Notes under the pieces: generated by a model
Told to the model about the DNA's origin: nothing
The model's database searches: none
The model's input: the letters and a program-made list of their open reading frames with translations, nothing else
NCBI RefSeq assembly: GCF_036014195.1
Contig: NZ_CP107918.1
Coordinates: 1,984,001-2,048,000, forward strand
DNA: 64,000 bases
Direction of reading: 5' to 3'
Source: Streptomyces sp. NBC_00442
Lineage (GTDB): Bacteria > Actinomycetota > Actinomycetes > Streptomycetales > Streptomycetaceae
Shown: positions 1 through 8,904 of the stretch, in pieces
Layout: each line of letters begins with the position of its first letter
Position numbering within the stretch: position 1 is the first letter of the stretch
Position numbers and translations under genes: made by a program

Positions 1-607
1 GGGCCGGGGTGAACGGCATGTCGTCCTGGTACCAGCACGCGTCGTACTCCGCGTGCAGGTGGAGCCGTCCGGGCGCGCCCTCCTCGCAGGCCGCCAGCAT
101 CCGCTCCAGCCACGCGTCGACCTGCTCGGGAGTGGCCCGGTCGGGGTCGGGGTGGGGGCTCGCGGAGAACTGGTTGATCTCGTTGCCGAGGGTGAGGCCG
201 ATGAAGTTGGGCCGGTCGGCGAGGGCGGCGGCCAGGGTGCGCAGATAGGCGGCCTGTCCGTCGACGACGTCCGGGTCGGTGAACAGGTTGCGGCGGTGCC
301 AGGTGCGGGTCCAGGCGGGCAGGAAGTCGAAGCTCGACAGGTGTCCCTGGAGCCCGTCCACGTTGACGTCGAGGCCGCGCTCGGCCGCGGCGTCCGCGAG
401 GTCGAGGAGGTGCTCGACCGCGCGGGGCCTGATCAGGGTGCGGTTGGGCTGGAAGTAGGGCCAGAGCGGGAAGACCCGTATGTGGTCGAGGCCGAGCGCG
501 GCGATCGCGTCGAGGTCGGTCCGCACCGCGTCCGGGTCGTAGTCGAGCCAGTGGTGGAACCAGCCTTGGCTGGGCGTGTAGTTGACGCCGAAGCGCGGGG
601 CTGCCAT
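1..607 (-). CDS. GH5-like glycoside hydrolase (3' end outside window)
   Basis: The N-terminal 202 residues are visible. They start at an ATG preceded by GGAG and run off the left edge in frame. The sequence has a TIM-barrel look: an early GVNYTPSQGWFHHW strand, alternating hydrophobic beta segments, and TLGNEINQF near residue 143. In clan GH-A glycosidases, Asn-Glu at this point carries the acid/base Glu. Streptomyces relatives are usually annotated as GH5-type or mannanase-like. There is no signal peptide, so it probably acts in the cytoplasm on oligosaccharide brought in by the importer encoded just upstream (85-bp gap, same strand). The exact substrate and the nucleophile Glu, which lies beyond the edge, cannot be judged. 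Confidence 0.8.
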   Translation of the reverse strand, partial: MAAPRFGVNYTPSQGWFHHWLDYDPDAVRTDLDAIAALGLDHIRVFPLWPYFQPNRTLIRPRAVEHLLDLADAAAERGLDVNVDGLQGHLSSFDFLPAWTRTWHRRNLFTDPDVVDGQAAYLRTLAAALADRPNFIGLTLGNEINQFSASPHPDPDRATPEQVDAWLERMLAACEEGAPGRLHLHAEYDACWYQDDMPFTPA

Positions 608-692
608 GGGGTGAGCTCCAAGGTAGTTCTGGCAGGGCAGATCTGGTGGGCGGTGCCGGCGGGCGGTTCCGGCCGGGGGCGCGGGGAGGCTG

Positions 693-1571
693 CTATCCCT
701 TCACCGCGCCCTCGCCGACGCCGCGGAAGAAGAACCGCTGGAGGCAGGCGAACAGCACGATCAGCGGGGCCACGGCGATGATGGTGCCCGCCGCGACGAC
801 GCGCTGGTTGTCGGAGAACGTGCCGTGCAGGAAGTTCAGGCCGACGGTGAGCGTGAAGTGTTCGGAGTCGGAGAGCACGATCAGCGGCCACAGGAAGTCG
901 TCCCACGCGCCCATGAAGGAGAAGATCGCGACGACCGCGAGGGTGCCCTTCACCGCGGGCAGCGCGATACGGGTGAAGCGCTGCCAGACGTTGGCGCCGT
1001 CGATGACGGCGGCCTCTTCGATCTCGTACGGGAGGTTGTCGAAGGCGTTGCGCATCAGGAGGACGTTCATCGCGCCGATGCAGCCGGGCAGCACCACCGC
1101 CACCAGGGTGTTGTTCAGCTCCAGGGAGCGCATCGTCGCGAACTGGGCCAGCATGGTCGCTTCCGTCGGCACCAGGAGGGCGAGGACGAAGACGACGCCG
1201 GCGGCGCCCCGGCCCTTGAAGCGGAGCCGGGAGAGCGCGTATCCGGCCATGGCGGCGCCGACGACGTTGGTCGCGACGTTGCTGACGGCCACCTTCAGGG
1301 AGTTCAGGACGAAGTCCCAGACGGGGATGATGTCGGCGACGTCGCGGTAGTTCCCGAACGTGGGGTGCGCGGGCAGCAGCCGGGGCGGCGAGGTGTAGAT
1401 GTCCTCGGTGGTGCCCTTGAGCGAGGTGGACAGCTGCCACAGGAACGGGCCGATCATGATGAGCAGCACGATCACGAGGGCCGCGTAGCGCAGGGCCTTG
1501 CGCCAGCGGGGGGCGCGACGGGGTGCGGCGGGATGCCGCGTGGGGGCGGGGTGCTGGGCCACGGCCGTCAT
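693..1571 (-). CDS. sugar ABC transporter permease, MalG type
   Basis: A 292-residue inner-membrane permease with about six membrane helices. A cytoplasmic EAA-type loop (IEEAAVIDGANVWQRFTRIALP) marks where the ATPase docks. The N terminus is a short Pro/Arg-rich cytosolic tail. The start ATG shares one base with the stop of the upstream permease (TGATG), which indicates translational coupling. It forms the channel with the MalF-type partner and works with the binding protein encoded first in the operon. No ATPase gene is nearby. In Streptomyces such importers are commonly energised by the shared ATPase MsiK, and I infer that here. Confidence 0.93.
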   Translation of the reverse strand: MTAVAQHPAPTRHPAAPRRAPRWRKALRYAALVIVLLIMIGPFLWQLSTSLKGTTEDIYTSPPRLLPAHPTFGNYRDVADIIPVWDFVLNSLKVAVSNVATNVVGAAMAGYALSRLRFKGRGAAGVVFVLALLVPTEATMLAQFATMRSLELNNTLVAVVLPGCIGAMNVLLMRNAFDNLPYEIEEAAVIDGANVWQRFTRIALPAVKGTLAVVAIFSFMGAWDDFLWPLIVLSDSEHFTLTVGLNFLHGTFSDNQRVVAAGTIIAVAPLIVLFACLQRFFFRGVGEGAVKG

Positions 1572-2539
1572 CAGTCCTTGTCCTTCCGGTCGGCCCGCAG
1601 CACGAGCAGCATCAGGACCAGGGTCAGCAGGAACAGCACGATCGACATGGCGGAGGCGTAGCCGGTGCGGCCCTGGAGCCCGGTGCCGGCCCGCTGGATG
1701 AGCATGACGAGGGTGGTGTCGGCACCGCCGGGGCCACCGGTCGGTCCCGCGATCATGAAGACCTCGCTGAAGACCTTGAAGGCGGAGACCGCGGAGAGCG
1801 CGCCGACCAGGACCATCGTGGAGCGCACGGAGGGCATGGTGACGGAGACGAAGCGGCGGATCGGTCCGGCGCCGTCGACCTCGGCCGCCTCGTGGAGTTC
1901 ACGGGGTACGTTCGCGAGTGCGGCCAAGTAAATGATCATGTAGTAGCCGAGGCCCTTCCACACGGTCAGGGCCATCGAACTGAGCAGCAGGAGCCACTGG
2001 TTGGACAGGAACGGCACCGGGTCGACGCCCAGCATGTGGAGCACACCGTTGACGAAGCCCCGGTCGTCCAGCATCCACACCCACATCAGGGCGACGACGA
2101 CCACCGACGCCACGACCGGCGTGTAGTACGCGGACCGGAAGAAGGCGATGCCGGGGATGTGCCGCTGGACCAGGAGCGCGAGGAGCAGCGGCAGCAGGAC
2201 CAGACACGGCACGACGAGGACCACGTACAGCGCGCTGTTGCGCAGGGCGACCCAGAACTGGTCGTCGTGGACGAGCGCCGTGAAGTTGTCGAAGCCGACG
2301 AAGCTGCCGGGGGTGAGGGTGCGGGCGTCGGTGAACGACTTCCACACCGTGGCGAGGAACGGATAGAGGTTGAAGACGAGGGTGATCAGGAGGCCGGGCG
2401 CCAGGAAGAGCCAGGGAGTGAGGGCCCGGTGGGTGCGGCCCGCGGGGCGGCCGGCGACGCGGCCCGCGCGGCGGCCGGGGGCGGCGGTGCGCGGGCGGCC
2501 CGCGGCCCCCTTGGTGACGGCCGGGGTCGAGGCGCTCAC
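1571..2539 (-). CDS. sugar ABC transporter permease, MalF type
   Basis: A 322-residue permease with about six helices and an EAA loop (LHEAAEVDGAGPIRRFVSVTMP) near residue 225. The N-terminal roughly 45 residues are basic and low-complexity. The start is taken at a GTG. An ATG at 2610 opens only a 24-codon reading frame in another frame, whose TGA overlaps this GTG. That small frame could couple translation but shows no protein-like features. The gene lies between the binding protein and the MalG-type permease on the same strand, the usual order for CUT1-family sugar importers. Confidence 0.93.
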   Translation of the reverse strand: MSASTPAVTKGAAGRPRTAAPGRRAGRVAGRPAGRTHRALTPWLFLAPGLLITLVFNLYPFLATVWKSFTDARTLTPGSFVGFDNFTALVHDDQFWVALRNSALYVVLVVPCLVLLPLLLALLVQRHIPGIAFFRSAYYTPVVASVVVVALMWVWMLDDRGFVNGVLHMLGVDPVPFLSNQWLLLLSSMALTVWKGLGYYMIIYLAALANVPRELHEAAEVDGAGPIRRFVSVTMPSVRSTMVLVGALSAVSAFKVFSEVFMIAGPTGGPGGADTTLVMLIQRAGTGLQGRTGYASAMSIVLFLLTLVLMLLVLRADRKDKD

Positions 2540-2626
2540 GGGCGAGCCCGCCGGGCCGGGGCCGCGGTGTTCGCCGGGCGGTGGCGCGGGGTGGGTGCGG
2601 AGGTGTTCATGTCTCGGTCCACCGGG

Positions 2627-3922
2627 TCACTTCTGCTGGATCAGCTTGGTCATCTGGTTCGCCGCGCTGTCCAGGGCCTCCTTCGGGGACGCCTTGCCCT
2701 GGAGGCACTTGGCTATCTCGTTGCGCAGGATCGTCTTCATCTCGTCGCTGAACAGCACCGGCGTGTAATTGACCGCGGTCGGCAGCATCTTGGCCGAGGC
2801 GACCCGGATCCTGCCCTCCTCGGAGCCGTCGGCCTTGGTCCAGTAATCCTTGTCGAGCGAGCCCTTGGTGCTGGGGAAGACGGCGACCTTGTGGCCGAAG
2901 TCCTCCTGGTTCTTCTGGTCGGTGACGAAGTGCGCGAAGGCGAGCGCGGTCGCGGCGTTCTTGCTCCGCGAGTTGACCGAGAGGCCCTGCAAGTACATGT
3001 TCTGCTTGCCGGTGTTGGTCGGCACGTCGGTGATGCCGAGGTTGCCGTAGAGCGACGGGGCGTTCTTCTTGAACGTGTCGAGGTCGTGGGCGCTGCCCGG
3101 GTTCATGGCGACCTCCTGCTGGAGGAACTTCTGCCCGGCCGTCTCGGCGGTGAGCGTCAGGGCCTGCTTGTGCAGCCCGCCCTCCTTGAACATGTTCTGA
3201 TACTTCGTCAGGAAGTCGACACCCTTGGCGTCGTTGAAGGTGAACTTCGTGCCGTCCTTGCTCATGATGTCGACGCCGTACCGGCCGAAGTCCTCGACGG
3301 TCGGCGGCTGCGCGAGGGTCGCCTTGCCCTTCGCCGCCAACTGCCGCGCGTCCGAGAAGAGTTCGTCGAAGGTCTTCGGCGCCTTCTCCGGGTCGAGCCC
3401 GGCGTCCTTGAACATCGACTTGTTGTAGAAGAGCGGGCCGGTGTTCAGATACCAGGGCAGCGCGTACGAACCGTCGAGCCCCGGCATGCCGAAGCCCTGC
3501 CAGGCCCCGTCCAGGTACTCGGGCTTGAACGCGGCGGCGACCTTGTCCTTGTCGAGGTTGAGCAGGGTGCCGGCCTTCGCGAGCGGATAGGCGAGGTCCG
3601 GGGAGAGGTTCACGACATCGGGGAGGGTGCCGGCGGTGGCGTCGGCGCTCAGCTTGTCGGCGTAGTTGTCGGCGGGCTGGTCGACCCACTTCACCGTGGT
3701 GCCCGGGTTGGCCTTCTCGAAGTCCTTGATGACGCCTTCGAAGTAGTCCTTGAAGTTGGCCCGGAGGTTCCAGGTCTGGAACTTGATCTCGCCCTCGATC
3801 TTCCCGTCGGTGGCCGAGCCCTTGCCGCTCCCGCCGCCACCGCACGCGGTGAGCAGGGTGAGCGAGAGGGCCGCGCCGAGTCCGACGGCCGTCCGGATCG
3901 CGACACTGCGATGAATGGACAT
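2627..3922 (-). CDS. sugar ABC transporter substrate-binding lipoprotein
   Basis: 431 residues. The start chosen is the ATG giving MSIHRS, because it places a lipoprotein signal at the N terminus: basic n-region, hydrophobic core, lipobox LLTAC with the lipidated Cys at residue 27, then a Gly-rich linker. A longer frame would add 16 residues ahead of the signal. The body resembles CUT1 family solute-binding proteins (FQTWNLRANF, GKATLAQPP, later NPGSAHDLD segments). It is the first gene of an importer operon with two permeases and the GH5-like enzyme. The divergent lacI gene 201 bp away is its likely repressor. Confidence 0.92.
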   Translation of the reverse strand: MSIHRSVAIRTAVGLGAALSLTLLTACGGGGSGKGSATDGKIEGEIKFQTWNLRANFKDYFEGVIKDFEKANPGTTVKWVDQPADNYADKLSADATAGTLPDVVNLSPDLAYPLAKAGTLLNLDKDKVAAAFKPEYLDGAWQGFGMPGLDGSYALPWYLNTGPLFYNKSMFKDAGLDPEKAPKTFDELFSDARQLAAKGKATLAQPPTVEDFGRYGVDIMSKDGTKFTFNDAKGVDFLTKYQNMFKEGGLHKQALTLTAETAGQKFLQQEVAMNPGSAHDLDTFKKNAPSLYGNLGITDVPTNTGKQNMYLQGLSVNSRSKNAATALAFAHFVTDQKNQEDFGHKVAVFPSTKGSLDKDYWTKADGSEEGRIRVASAKMLPTAVNYTPVLFSDEMKTILRNEIAKCLQGKASPKEALDSAANQMTKLIQQK

Positions 3923-4123
3923 GAGTGGCTGACTCCTTCGCCTCGTCCCGATGACGTTGCCGCACACCATGCAGCGCGCATTAATTGACCGTCAATACCG
4001 AATAAGCGACCCGATTGACTAAACCAGCAGTTCAAGGCAACTAAAAAGGACTAAAGTCCTGAATGTTGCAGGAGAACTTACGCGGTTTAGTGACCTTCAA
4101 CTAAACCGCGTTACCATCGCCGC
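3923..4123. promoter_or_regulatory. lacI/importer divergent control region with five ACTAAA boxes
   Basis: The hexamer ACTAAA occurs at 4018, 4040, 4050 and 4100, and inverted (TTTAGT) at 4086. The last two lie in an inverted repeat with 11-bp arms, CGCGGTTTAGT at 4081-4091 and its complement at 4100-4110, 8 bp apart. It ends 13 bp before the lacI start. A shorter palindrome, AGGACT/AGTCCT, lies at 4047-4060, and ATTGAC/GTCAAT at 3984-3996. The region is AT-rich compared with its surroundings. LacI-family proteins bind palindromes, so the 4081-4110 element is the best operator candidate for autoregulation and for repression of the importer. Confidence 0.65.
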
Positions 4124-5206
4124 ATGAGCGAGATCGAAAGCGATGCGCCACCGCCCCGCCGCCCGACGATGAAAGACGTGGCCAGAGAGGCGGGCGTCTC
4201 CACGAGCGCGGTCTCCTTCGCCCTCAACAACCGCCCCGGCGTGTCCGATTCGACCCGGCGCCGGGTCATACGGGTCGCCGACCGGCTCGGCTGGCGGCCC
4301 AGCTCCGCGGCTCGGGCGCTGTCCGGCGAGAACGCGGGGGCGATCGGGCTCGTCCTCGCCCGCCCGGCGGACAGCCTGGGCGGCGAGTCGTTCTTCCTCC
4401 AGCTCGTCTCGGGCATCCAGGCGAGCCTCGCGCCGCGCGACCGGGCGCTGGTGTTCCAGATGGTCGACGACGTCCAGGCGGAGTGCGAGCTGTACCGGCG
4501 CTGGTGGGCGGAGGGCCGGGTCGACGGGGTCATCGTCGTCGACCCCCGGGTCTCGGACCCGCGCCCCGAGACCCTGGCGGTACTCGGCCTGCCGGCCGTG
4601 GTCATCGGCGGGATGGAGGCGCCGGGGAACCCCGGGGCACCCCAACTCCCGCGCCGGGCAAGGCTGTCCAACATCTGGGCCGACGACTCCGGAGCGATGG
4701 ACCTGATCGTGCGTCACCTGTACGCGCTCGGGCACCGCCGCATCGGACACATCGCGGGCACGCCGGGCTTCGCCCACACCGCGCGCCGGATCGCCTCGCT
4801 GCGGGCGGCGGCGCGGCGGCTCGGCCTGGAACACGCCGTGTCCGTGACGACGGACTTCACGGACCGCCAGGGCGCGAAGGCGGCCCGGAGGCTGTTTTCG
4901 GCGCCGGTGCCGCCCACCGCCCTCATCTGCGACAACGAGGTCATGGCGGTGGCGGCGGTCAGCGTCGCGGCGGAGCGGGGGCTTTTGATCCCGCGGGACG
5001 TGTCGGTGGTGTCCTGGGAGGACTCCGTCATCTGCCACACGCTGCACCCGCAGTTGACGGCGTTGGTCCGCAAGGCGGACGAGTTCGGGCACCGGGCAGC
5101 CGCGCAGCTCCTGGAGCTGCTCGATGGTGGCGCTCCCCGCCAACTCCAGGATCCGCTCCCGCGCCTGCAACCCCGCGAAAGCACGGCCCCGCCCCCGGCC
5201 CCATGA
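4124..5206 (+). CDS. LacI-family transcriptional regulator
   Basis: 360 residues. A LacI helix-turn-helix lies at about residues 15-60 (MKDVAREAGVSTSAVSFALNNRPGVS, then the hinge RVIRVADRLGWRPSSAARALSG). A periplasmic-binding-protein-like effector domain follows, ending in the typical RLxPRESTAPP-like tail. No clear ribosome-binding site precedes the ATG and a large inverted repeat ends 13 bp upstream, so the message may be leaderless or very short-leadered. It is divergent from the sugar importer/GH5 operon. The inferred role is sugar-responsive repressor of that operon; the inducer is unknown. Confidence 0.93.
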   Translation: MSEIESDAPPPRRPTMKDVAREAGVSTSAVSFALNNRPGVSDSTRRRVIRVADRLGWRPSSAARALSGENAGAIGLVLARPADSLGGESFFLQLVSGIQASLAPRDRALVFQMVDDVQAECELYRRWWAEGRVDGVIVVDPRVSDPRPETLAVLGLPAVVIGGMEAPGNPGAPQLPRRARLSNIWADDSGAMDLIVRHLYALGHRRIGHIAGTPGFAHTARRIASLRAAARRLGLEHAVSVTTDFTDRQGAKAARRLFSAPVPPTALICDNEVMAVAAVSVAAERGLLIPRDVSVVSWEDSVICHTLHPQLTALVRKADEFGHRAAAQLLELLDGGAPRQLQDPLPRLQPRESTAPPPAP

Positions 5207-5230
5207 CCCCGATGGTGCGACGATGCGGGG

Positions 5231-5959
5231 ATGCCCGAGGTCCAAGAGCTGGTCGACGTCGACGATCCGGCCTGGCCGGTCCTTCTTGAGGAGTTGGCCA
5301 GTACCAGTGTTCCCGTCAAGGTTCTGCCCGGTGACGCTGCGGTAGGCCGCGCCTCCCTGTGGCAACTGCAGGTCTCCGCCCGGTCGAACCTGGGCGGGAT
5401 CGTGCTGAACTGCGGCGGTCTGCTCGTGGACGGCGGATGGCTGCGGATCTTCGGCAGTCCCCTTGGCAGCGACGCCGAGGGGCTGCCGAGCCTGGCCGAG
5501 GTCAACGCGATGCCCTCGACGTTCGATCCGGCATGGCGGCCGGGGGCGGGACTTGTGGTCGCGCACGATGCGCTGGGCGGGGTCTTTGCCCTCAACGGGG
5601 GCAACCCCCGTGCGGCCGGTCGGCCCGGCGAGCCGGGCGAGGTCGTCTACTTCGCCCCCGACGCCCTCGGGTGGACACCTCTGGGCGCCGGCCACTCGGC
5701 CTGGCTGTCCTGGATCCTCGCGGGAGGCCTCCATGAGTTCTACGGGGACCTGCGGTGGGACGGATGGCGCACCGACGTCTCCGTGCTGACCGGGCGGCAG
5801 GGGCTGTCGTTCTTCCCGCCGCTGTGGTCGGCCGAGGCCCGCCGGGACCTTCTGGCGGCCGGCCGTCGTGCGGTCCCCATGGCGCAACTCCTGGCCCTGA
5901 GCCGTGACTCGTGCCTGCAGTTCGACGGCGCCGACCCCGGCTTCCTCGGCGCCGCATGA
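5231..5959 (+). CDS. DUF2625 family protein
   Basis: 242 residues, soluble, no signal peptide or membrane segment. The pattern of an N-terminal helical segment followed by VGRASLWQLQVSARSNLGGIVLNCGGLLVDGGWLRIFGS and the later LNGGNPRAAGRPGEPGEVVYFAPDALGWTPLGAGHSAWLSWILAG is that of DUF2625 proteins. No biochemical function is known to me for this family. It lies 24 bp after lacI and 45 bp before the DinB-like gene on the same strand. No terminator is evident, so co-transcription with lacI is possible but unproven. Confidence 0.75.
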   Translation: MPEVQELVDVDDPAWPVLLEELASTSVPVKVLPGDAAVGRASLWQLQVSARSNLGGIVLNCGGLLVDGGWLRIFGSPLGSDAEGLPSLAEVNAMPSTFDPAWRPGAGLVVAHDALGGVFALNGGNPRAAGRPGEPGEVVYFAPDALGWTPLGAGHSAWLSWILAGGLHEFYGDLRWDGWRTDVSVLTGRQGLSFFPPLWSAEARRDLLAAGRRAVPMAQLLALSRDSCLQFDGADPGFLGAA

Positions 5960-6004
5960 ACCAGGGCCCGTCGGGCGGATCTTGTGGCCGCGTAACGTGC
6001 GGGC

Positions 6005-6520
6005 ATGGCACCCTCACTTGATCGCCACCCGTTGCAGGCCGATGAGCGCACCGCGCTCATCGGCTGGCTGGACCTCCAGCGGCAGATCCTGCGATGGAAG
6101 TGCGACGGTCTGAGCGAGGCCGACGCGCACCGTTCCGTAATCCCGACCTCGCCGGCGACGACGATGGCCGGGCTGATCAGCCACATGCGGTGGGTCGAGC
6201 ACACCTGGTTGGAGGTGGTTTTCCTCGGCGGCGACAAGACACAGAACCCGTCCTTCGACCGGACGGTCGAGGGCGCCGACTGGCGGGCCGACGGCGTTCC
6301 GCTGACGCAGCTGCTCGTGCGGTACGAGACCCAGTGTGCCCGCAGTAACGAGATCGTGGCCGCGGCTTCCCTGGACGACGTTGGCCGCCACCCCGACTTC
6401 CGCGACGCCGGCGCCAACCTCCGCTGGATACTCATCCACCTCGTCGAGGAGACCGGGCGGCATGCGGGACACGCGGACATCGTGCGGGAGCTGCTCGACG
6501 GGGTGAAGGGGTACTACTAG
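6005..6520 (+). CDS. DinB/DUF664 family protein
   Basis: 171 residues forming a four-helix-bundle type protein. It has an early helix with LIGWLDLQRQILRWKCDGL, the phrase TTMAGLISHMRWVEHTWLE containing the first metal-ligand His of DinB-like bundles, and a C-terminal WILIHLVEETGRHAGHADIVRELLDG with two further His. Members of the DinB/DUF664 superfamily include thiol-dependent transferases and many uncharacterised proteins. The H-x3-E and H-x3-H spacing suggests bound metal. The context (DUF2625 upstream, convergent helD downstream) gives no substrate clue. Confidence 0.8.
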   Translation: MAPSLDRHPLQADERTALIGWLDLQRQILRWKCDGLSEADAHRSVIPTSPATTMAGLISHMRWVEHTWLEVVFLGGDKTQNPSFDRTVEGADWRADGVPLTQLLVRYETQCARSNEIVAAASLDDVGRHPDFRDAGANLRWILIHLVEETGRHAGHADIVRELLDGVKGYY

Positions 6521-6607
6521 ACCGCCCCGGCAGACTGCGACCGGAGCCGAAGCCTGGTGGAGACGACGGTGCCGGTGCCGTGGAAGACGTAGGCGCGCTC
6601 ATCCGTT

Positions 6608-8875
6608 TCACTCTCCGTACTCCTTGAGGAATTCATCTCCCAGATCCCCAAGCGCCCCCGGCAGCTCCCCCACGTGCAGCACCCCGAGCCGCTGCGTCGC
6701 CCGCGTCAGCGCGACGTACAGGTCGCTGACCCCGTACTCCCCCGGCTCGACCACCAGCACCGTGTCGAATTCCAGGCCCTTCGCCTGACGCGGGTCGAGG
6801 AGCACGACCCCGCTCGTCAGGTCCGGCGTGGCACCGGACGACGCGTCGGGCAGGGCCGCCAGAAGCGCCGGGTGCAGATGCCCCGGGGCGATCACCGCGA
6901 GCCGGCCCGCGCCCGCACCTACGCCCCGCTCCGCATCCACCGCACGAGCCACCGCCCCCGCGAGCGCGTCGCCCTCGACGCGCCGGGCCCAGGGACGTAC
7001 GCCCGTGGACCGCACGGAACGCGGCGGCACGAACGACGGGTCCGCCGCACGGCACACCTCCGCCGCGACCTCCATGATCTCGGCGGGCGTACGGTAGTTG
7101 ACGCCGAGCCGCACATGCTCCCAGCCGTCCTCTGCGACGTACGGCGCGAGGATCCGCTCCCACGAGCCCACGCCCGCCGCGTCCGCGGTCTGCGCCGGGT
7201 CGCCGACGAGGGTCATCGAACGGGTCGGGCAGCGCCGCATGAGCAGCCGCCAGGCCATCGCCGAGAGCTCCTGCGCCTCGTCGACGATGACGTGCCCGAA
7301 CGCCCAGGTCCGGTCGGCCGCGGCCCGCTCTGCCGCGCTGCGGTGGTCTGCCTCCTCGTGCCGCTCGGCCATCCGCTCGGCGTCGATGATGTTGTGCGCC
7401 GCGAGCACCTCGGACTCCTCGTCCTCGAACTCGTACGTCTCCGAACCGGCCGAGAGGTCGAGGACGCCCTGCGCGTAGGCGATCCGCTCCTGGCGTTCGG
7501 CCTCGGCGGCGGCCCGCGCCGCGCTGTCGTCCTCGCCGAGCAGTTCCGCCGCCTCGTCGAGCAGCGGCACGTCGCCCGGCGTCCAGACGCCGTCCTCGCG
7601 CCGGATCAACTTGGCTTCTTCGTCAGGGAGATGGACCGGCTCCGCGAGGAAGTCCGACACGAGCTCCTGGGGCGTCAGCGTCGGCCAGAACTCGGCGATC
7701 GCCGCGTGCACCTCCTGGCTCGTCGCAATCTCCTTGCCCATCTGCGCCGCGTCGTCGGGACCGAGCAGGTTCGGCCCGCCGAACGGGTCGGCGCCGATGC
7801 GCTCCACGAGCTGCGCGGTGAGCGCGTCGATGATGTGGAAGGCGAAGTGCGGCCGGGCCAGGTTGTGCGGGAGCCCGCTCTCGCGCGCCTTCCACCGGGC
7901 GTCCTCCGCCATCGCCCGGTCGAGCTGGAGCGTGCCGTATCCGTCGTGCGGGATGTCGACGGCCCGCTCGGGCACGGTCTGGCGGTCGCGCACCGCGGCC
8001 GCGAGCACGTCGGCCATCGCGGCGCGGCCCTTGATCTCGGCCGCCTCGGGGGTGTCGGTGCCGGTCGCGCGCACGCCGGGGAAGAGTTCGGACAGGGTCG
8101 AAAGGAGCACCCCGGTCTCGCCGAGCGAGGGCAGGACGTCGCCGATGTAGCCGAGGAAGGCCGGGTTGGGCCCGACGACGAGCACGGCCCTGCGGGCCAG
8201 CAATTCCCGGTGCTCGTACAGGAGATAGGCCGCTCGGTGCAGGGCGACGACGGTCTTACCGGTGCCGGGGCCGCCCTCGACGACGAGGACCCCGCGGTGC
8301 GGGGCGCGGATGATGCGGTCCTGCTCCGCCTGGATGGTCCGGACGATGTCGTGCATCCGTCCGGTGCGGGCGGCATCGAGCGCTGCGAGCAGCACCTCGT
8401 CGGCGCTGGCGCCCTCGTGGCCGGTGCGCTCGGCGTCGGTCAGGTCGAGCAGTTCGTCGTGGAGCGCGGTGACGGTACGGCCCTCGGTGGTGATGTGCCG
8501 GCGGCGGCGCAGCCCCATCGGGGAATAGCCGGTGGCGAGATAGAAGGGGCGGGCGACTTCGGCGCGCCAGTCGATGACGACAGGGGTGCGTTCCCGGTCG
8601 TCCCTGCGGATTCCGATGCGTCCGACGTGATGGGCCGTGCCGTCCCGGAAATCGAGCTTTCCGAAGCACAGCCCGTTCTCGCCGGCGTTGAGGGCGCCGA
8701 GCAGCCCGGACTGTTCGGCGACCAGCACATCACGCTCGAGGCGCGCCTGGAGACCCGTCCCGGCCTGCGCCAATGCCGACCGCGCGGCGGCCTCGGCCTG
8801 GTCGCGCAGCTCATCGAGGCGGGCGTAGAGACCGGTGATGAATTGCTGTTCCTTCCGGAATTCCTCGGTTGACAA
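6608..8875 (-). CDS. helD: HelD-like UvrD-family helicase / RNA polymerase recycling ATPase
   Basis: About 755 residues. The N terminus is an antiparallel coiled-coil segment (STEEFRKEQQFITGLYARLDELR). Superfamily I motifs follow: Walker A GGPGTGKT near residue 205, Walker B VIVDEAQE near 535, GDPAQ, NYRTPAE, GLEFDTVLVVEP, and motif VI YVALTRATQRLGVLH. In actinobacteria and Bacillus, HelD removes RNA polymerase from stalled complexes, and some Streptomyces homologues (HelR) protect against rifamycins. Start choice: AGGAG lies 5 nt before a TTG at 8875, while the alternative GTG at 8881 overlaps the Shine-Dalgarno, so TTG is preferred. It is a single gene convergent with the DinB-like gene. 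Confidence 0.9.
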   Translation of the reverse strand: MSTEEFRKEQQFITGLYARLDELRDQAEAAARSALAQAGTGLQARLERDVLVAEQSGLLGALNAGENGLCFGKLDFRDGTAHHVGRIGIRRDDRERTPVVIDWRAEVARPFYLATGYSPMGLRRRRHITTEGRTVTALHDELLDLTDAERTGHEGASADEVLLAALDAARTGRMHDIVRTIQAEQDRIIRAPHRGVLVVEGGPGTGKTVVALHRAAYLLYEHRELLARRAVLVVGPNPAFLGYIGDVLPSLGETGVLLSTLSELFPGVRATGTDTPEAAEIKGRAAMADVLAAAVRDRQTVPERAVDIPHDGYGTLQLDRAMAEDARWKARESGLPHNLARPHFAFHIIDALTAQLVERIGADPFGGPNLLGPDDAAQMGKEIATSQEVHAAIAEFWPTLTPQELVSDFLAEPVHLPDEEAKLIRREDGVWTPGDVPLLDEAAELLGEDDSAARAAAEAERQERIAYAQGVLDLSAGSETYEFEDEESEVLAAHNIIDAERMAERHEEADHRSAAERAAADRTWAFGHVIVDEAQELSAMAWRLLMRRCPTRSMTLVGDPAQTADAAGVGSWERILAPYVAEDGWEHVRLGVNYRTPAEIMEVAAEVCRAADPSFVPPRSVRSTGVRPWARRVEGDALAGAVARAVDAERGVGAGAGRLAVIAPGHLHPALLAALPDASSGATPDLTSGVVLLDPRQAKGLEFDTVLVVEPGEYGVSDLYVALTRATQRLGVLHVGELPGALGDLGDEFLKEYGE

Positions 8876-8898
8876 TTCCACTCCTGACGCGATACAGT
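8869..8898 (+). promoter_or_regulatory. consensus-like vegetative promoter reading away from helD
   Basis: TTGACA at 8869-8874 and TACAGT at 8893-8898 are separated by 18 bp, a near-perfect -35/-10 pair for the main sigma factor. It lies over the helD start codon but points the other way, into an AT-rich intergenic stretch that ends in a plus-strand intrinsic terminator at 8965-9000. The predicted start of transcription is near 8905. Confidence 0.6.
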
Positions 8899-8904
8899 GC
8901 CTAC

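Noticed and set aside
2536..2610. 24-codon leader ORF upstream of the MalF-type permease
   Set aside because: Low-complexity translation; only its stop/start overlap is of interest, not enough for a gene call.
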